Assembly (NCBI RefSeq): GCF_900111555.1
Contig: NZ_FOHZ01000003.1
Location: forward strand, 41,767 to 105,766
Length of the DNA: 64,000 bases
Reading direction: 5' to 3'
Source of the DNA: Marinobacter segnicrescens
Lineage (GTDB): Bacteria > Pseudomonadota > Gammaproteobacteria > Pseudomonadales > Oleiphilaceae
A program made the translations under genes and the position numbers. The notes beneath the pieces were generated by a model. The model did no database searches and was not told the origin of the DNA. It saw only the letters and a list, made by a program, of their open reading frames with translations. The first letter of the stretch is position 1, and each line of letters starts with the position of its first letter. Positions 61,715-64,000 of the stretch are shown here, piece by piece.

Positions 61715-62785
61715 TTGGCGCTCCTTCAATCTGCTGTCCATCGCTACCGGCTGCCGGCCATCGCCCTTATGCTGGCGTTGGGGCTGGGCACACCGGTCCT
61801 GGCCGAGCCGTCGGTATCGGAATCCCTGTCACCGGACAACCTGCCTGCCGACTTCTACACCTTTACCCCGGAAGAGTTCTGGCGGGAACCCCGCGACTCC
61901 TACTGGTTGAATTTTTCCAACTGGGTGATCCACCACGAGCACGTACAGTCTGAACGTATCCAGATTCTGGGGGCCTGGGCTGATCGCACGTTGTCCGGCA
62001 ATGCCCGGTCACTGCCCGGCAACGAAAGTTACCTGAGGCTGGGGCTGGCCGCCGAGTCCGAAACCGGCAAACTGGCCAGCGTTGAGCCTGAAGCCCGCTT
62101 CAGACTCGACCTGCCCACGGCCGAAGAGCAGCTGAGGGTAGTACTGGAGAGCGAAAGCGATGAACTGGTTCCCCTCGGAGAGCGCCGTCGCAGCCGACAG
62201 CTTACTGATGACCAGCGCTCCGACAGCGATGCCACCGGGGCACTGCGCTATCTGTCGGTCATCTCGGACACAATCAACCTGAGCAACGATATCGGTGCCC
62301 GGCTGCGCTTTCCCCCGGACGCTTTCTGGCGAGCCACGGCGCGGGGGGACTGGCGGCTGTCGGACTGGCGCGTGGGCGCACGTCAGCGGGTCTATTATTT
62401 CCACCAGGACGGCTGGGGCGCATCGTCCTGGCTCGGATTCGGCAGGGACATTGGCAATGGCTGGACCTTCCTGGCCAGCTCCGAGGCAGTATGGGTACAC
62501 GATGAGCGCCAGTTCGACCTGGCCCAGATCCTGGATTTTCACAAACGGCTCAATAACCGCTCGGAGCTGAACCCCCGGTTAGGTGTACTCGGTGAAAGCC
62601 AGCCCACATGGCGGCACACCGGCTACTTTGCAGATGTTACCTGGCGTTACCGTCTCTATCAGAACTGGCTCTTCGGGGAGGTCATTCCCTCGGTTGAATT
62701 CCAGCGAGACAATGACTTCAAGGAACACACCGCCTTGCTCGTGCGCCTGGAGATGTTCTTCTCGGGCCGCATCCTGTCACGCTGA
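61715..62785 (+). CDS. Outer-membrane-type beta-barrel protein, unknown function
   Basis: 356 residues. A signal peptide (LPAIALMLALGLGTPVLA) precedes a helical-rich start (DNLPADFYTFTPEEFWRE) and then a long series of beta-strands with aromatic girdle residues (DWRLSDWRVGARQRVYYF; GWGASSWLGFGRDIGNGW; DVTWRYRLYQNWLFGEVIP). The start TTG 61715 (GGGGATAG upstream) gives a good signal peptide; ATG 61769 is a fallback. It is 3 bases after coaE, with which it is probably co-transcribed. No known family. Confidence 0.78.
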   Translation: MALLQSAVHRYRLPAIALMLALGLGTPVLAEPSVSESLSPDNLPADFYTFTPEEFWREPRDSYWLNFSNWVIHHEHVQSERIQILGAWADRTLSGNARSLPGNESYLRLGLAAESETGKLASVEPEARFRLDLPTAEEQLRVVLESESDELVPLGERRRSRQLTDDQRSDSDATGALRYLSVISDTINLSNDIGARLRFPPDAFWRATARGDWRLSDWRVGARQRVYYFHQDGWGASSWLGFGRDIGNGWTFLASSEAVWVHDERQFDLAQILDFHKRLNNRSELNPRLGVLGESQPTWRHTGYFADVTWRYRLYQNWLFGEVIPSVEFQRDNDFKEHTALLVRLEMFFSGRILSR

Positions 62786-62810
62786 GTTTCCCGCAAGCCA
62801 AGGAGCTACT

Positions 62811-63545
62811 GTGCCGCGCCACCCTGCCAGACCTGCCCAAGAAGCTCTCACGCTGACGCCCATCGCAATAACCCGGTCCTGCTTCCGGGACAAGTTTGGC
62901 GTGCCCCGCCAGCCTGGCCTGACCCGTCACGCCTGGGCGGAGCTGGTTATCCAGCCCCCGTTCAATCGGGAGGATGCGTTCAGGGGACTGGAAACCTGCA
63001 GTCACCTGTGGCTCACCTTCCAGTTCCACGAGGCGGTCAGGGCTGACTGGCGACCAGTGGTCCGACCTCCCCGACTCGGCGGCAACCGCAAGGTCGGCGT
63101 TTTCGCCAGCCGCTCGCCCTTTCGCCCCAACAGCCTTGGCCTCTCTGTCGTCCGCAACGAGGGACTGACCCGGCGTGAAGGCGAGCTGATATTACGCATC
63201 CGCGACCACGACCTCATAGATGGCACCCCCATACTGGACATCAAGCCTTACCTGCCCTTTGCCGACGCCATCCCGGATGCTCGCATCGGCTGGGCCGGCG
63301 AAACGGCACCGGGCCGGCTGCCCGTCCGGTTTTCTGATGAAGCCCTGTCCCAGCTTGCCGCCCTCCCCGGAGAGCACTACCCTGATCTGAAAGGGTTGAT
63401 CGAGGATGTGACCTGCTATGATCCAAGGCCGTCGTTCCGCCGTGGCCGGCAGGACGAAGAACGGATCTACGGCGCTCACCTTTATGACCTGAATGTCCGT
63501 TTCAGGTTTGACACTGTCGGTGTTGTTATATTGACAGTCTGTTAG
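62811..63545 (+). CDS. trmO: tRNA (N6-threonylcarbamoyladenosine(37)-N6)-methyltransferase TrmO
   Basis: 244 residues. TrmO/TsaA features: ALTLTPIAITRSCFRDKFGV at the start, CSHLWLTFQFHEAV, GVFASRSPFRPNSLGLSVV and IRDHDLIDGTPILDIKPYLP, then a C-terminal part with YDPRPSFRR and EERIYGAHLYDLNV. It methylates ct6A-type tRNA using SAM. GTG 62811 follows AAGGAG. It belongs to the coaE-barrel-trmO run. Confidence 0.95.
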   Translation: MPRHPARPAQEALTLTPIAITRSCFRDKFGVPRQPGLTRHAWAELVIQPPFNREDAFRGLETCSHLWLTFQFHEAVRADWRPVVRPPRLGGNRKVGVFASRSPFRPNSLGLSVVRNEGLTRREGELILRIRDHDLIDGTPILDIKPYLPFADAIPDARIGWAGETAPGRLPVRFSDEALSQLAALPGEHYPDLKGLIEDVTCYDPRPSFRRGRQDEERIYGAHLYDLNVRFRFDTVGVVILTVC

Positions 63546-63585
63546 ACTGCCGTATGGAATTCTGTATCACAGGGAAACATGTGCC

Positions 63586-64000
63586 TTGTCTGCATCCAGA
63601 GTGATTGCTGCCGTGACCCGAGCGCTCAGCGTACGCCCGCTGGCCGCGCGGCTGCTGGCCTATGTATTACTCTTCAGCCTGGTGGTCGCACTTGTCGCCA
63701 CAGGGCTGCAGCTGGCGGGCGAAACCAGCCGTCGCTTTGGTGAAATCCGTAACCTCCAGCAGAAAACCGCCGAGATTATTGAAGGCAACCTCAGCCAACA
63801 GCTGTGGCTGATGAACTTCGACGAGGTGGAAAGTATGCTGGGTGACCTGCTCGCCTTCGAAGTCATCCAGCACGCGGAGATCACCACCACCAACGGGCAA
63901 CAGTTCAGCATCGGCGAGTACCCGGAAGGCGATGTTATCACCCACGAACACCCGTTACGGATTACCGGCTCCACGGTAATCGACACGCCGACGCTCGGCC
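63586..64000 (+). CDS. N-terminal fragment of a membrane-bound sensor protein
   Basis: The frame is open to the right edge; about 138 residues are visible. A membrane helix (LLAYVLLFSLVVALVATGL) is followed by a helical stretch and a periplasmic sensor part (NLSQQLWLMNFDEVESMLGD, ITTTNGQQFSIGEYPEG). This is typical of two-component histidine kinases or GGDEF/EAL sensors; the output domain lies outside the window. Starts TTG 63586 (AGGGA upstream), GTG 63601 and GTG 63613 are in frame and cannot be told apart. Confidence 0.7.
   Translation, partial: MSASRVIAAVTRALSVRPLAARLLAYVLLFSLVVALVATGLQLAGETSRRFGEIRNLQQKTAEIIEGNLSQQLWLMNFDEVESMLGDLLAFEVIQHAEITTTNGQQFSIGEYPEGDVITHEHPLRITGSTVIDTPTLG

Overview
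The window is a 64 kb piece of a gammaproteobacterial chromosome. Moderately high GC, tight operons with ATGA overlaps, and the gene set (fused PntA, TrmO, ThpR, dodecin, PCuAC, fused indolepyruvate oxidoreductase) suggest a marine genus such as Marinobacter. That assignment is an inference from gene content and protein style. I saw no rRNA, tRNA, CRISPR array, transposase, integrase or prophage gene.

Layout. 1-3.2 kb holds amino-acid metabolism (end of an indolepyruvate oxidoreductase, an aromatic aminotransferase) and an SNF-type sodium symporter, separated by a long inverted repeat. 3.2-18.9 kb is an exopolysaccharide (EPS) locus and the most remarkable part. It has a WcaJ/GumD-type priming transferase, a GumM-family (GT26) transferase, a clear GumK, a clear GumH, a polymerase-like membrane protein and a GH5 cellulase. 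It also has the EpsE-EpsF-EpsG export/chain-length trio, an EpsL-type beta-barrel, an acyltransferase-3 protein, a GT2 and a MurB homologue. The Gum enzymes predict a xanthan-like Glc-Glc-Man-GlcA core on undecaprenyl diphosphate. The export genes resemble those of methanolan-type loci. No flippase (Wzx/GumJ) is present in the window.

19-31 kb is mostly housekeeping and small membrane proteins: PCuAC, DUF1206, a class V aminotransferase, ThpR, a threonine/serine dehydratase, NnrU, PntAB, an NlpC/P60 lipoprotein and a CPBP protease. 31-34.6 kb holds an unrecognised envelope operon (secreted protein, membrane protein, trypsin-like protein with a discoidin-like tail). 34.6-44.8 kb holds an ArgO/LysE exporter, ArfB, an HxlR regulator facing an SDR/isomerase operon across paired operator-like dyads, a second SDR operon, a large lipoprotein, a membrane-fused PQQ sugar dehydrogenase, RNase Z and a cold-shock protein. 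45-48.4 kb is an E1alpha-E1beta-E2 2-oxoacid dehydrogenase operon.

48.4-64 kb contains secreted unknowns, two histidine phosphatases, YaiI, dodecin, a second PQQ sugar dehydrogenase, a PBP4-type peptidase and an SDR/phosphatase/SDR group next to a divergent LysR gene. It ends with an EAL protein, a tartrate dehydrogenase-like enzyme, CoaE, an outer-membrane-type unknown, TrmO and the start of a sensor protein that runs off the right edge.
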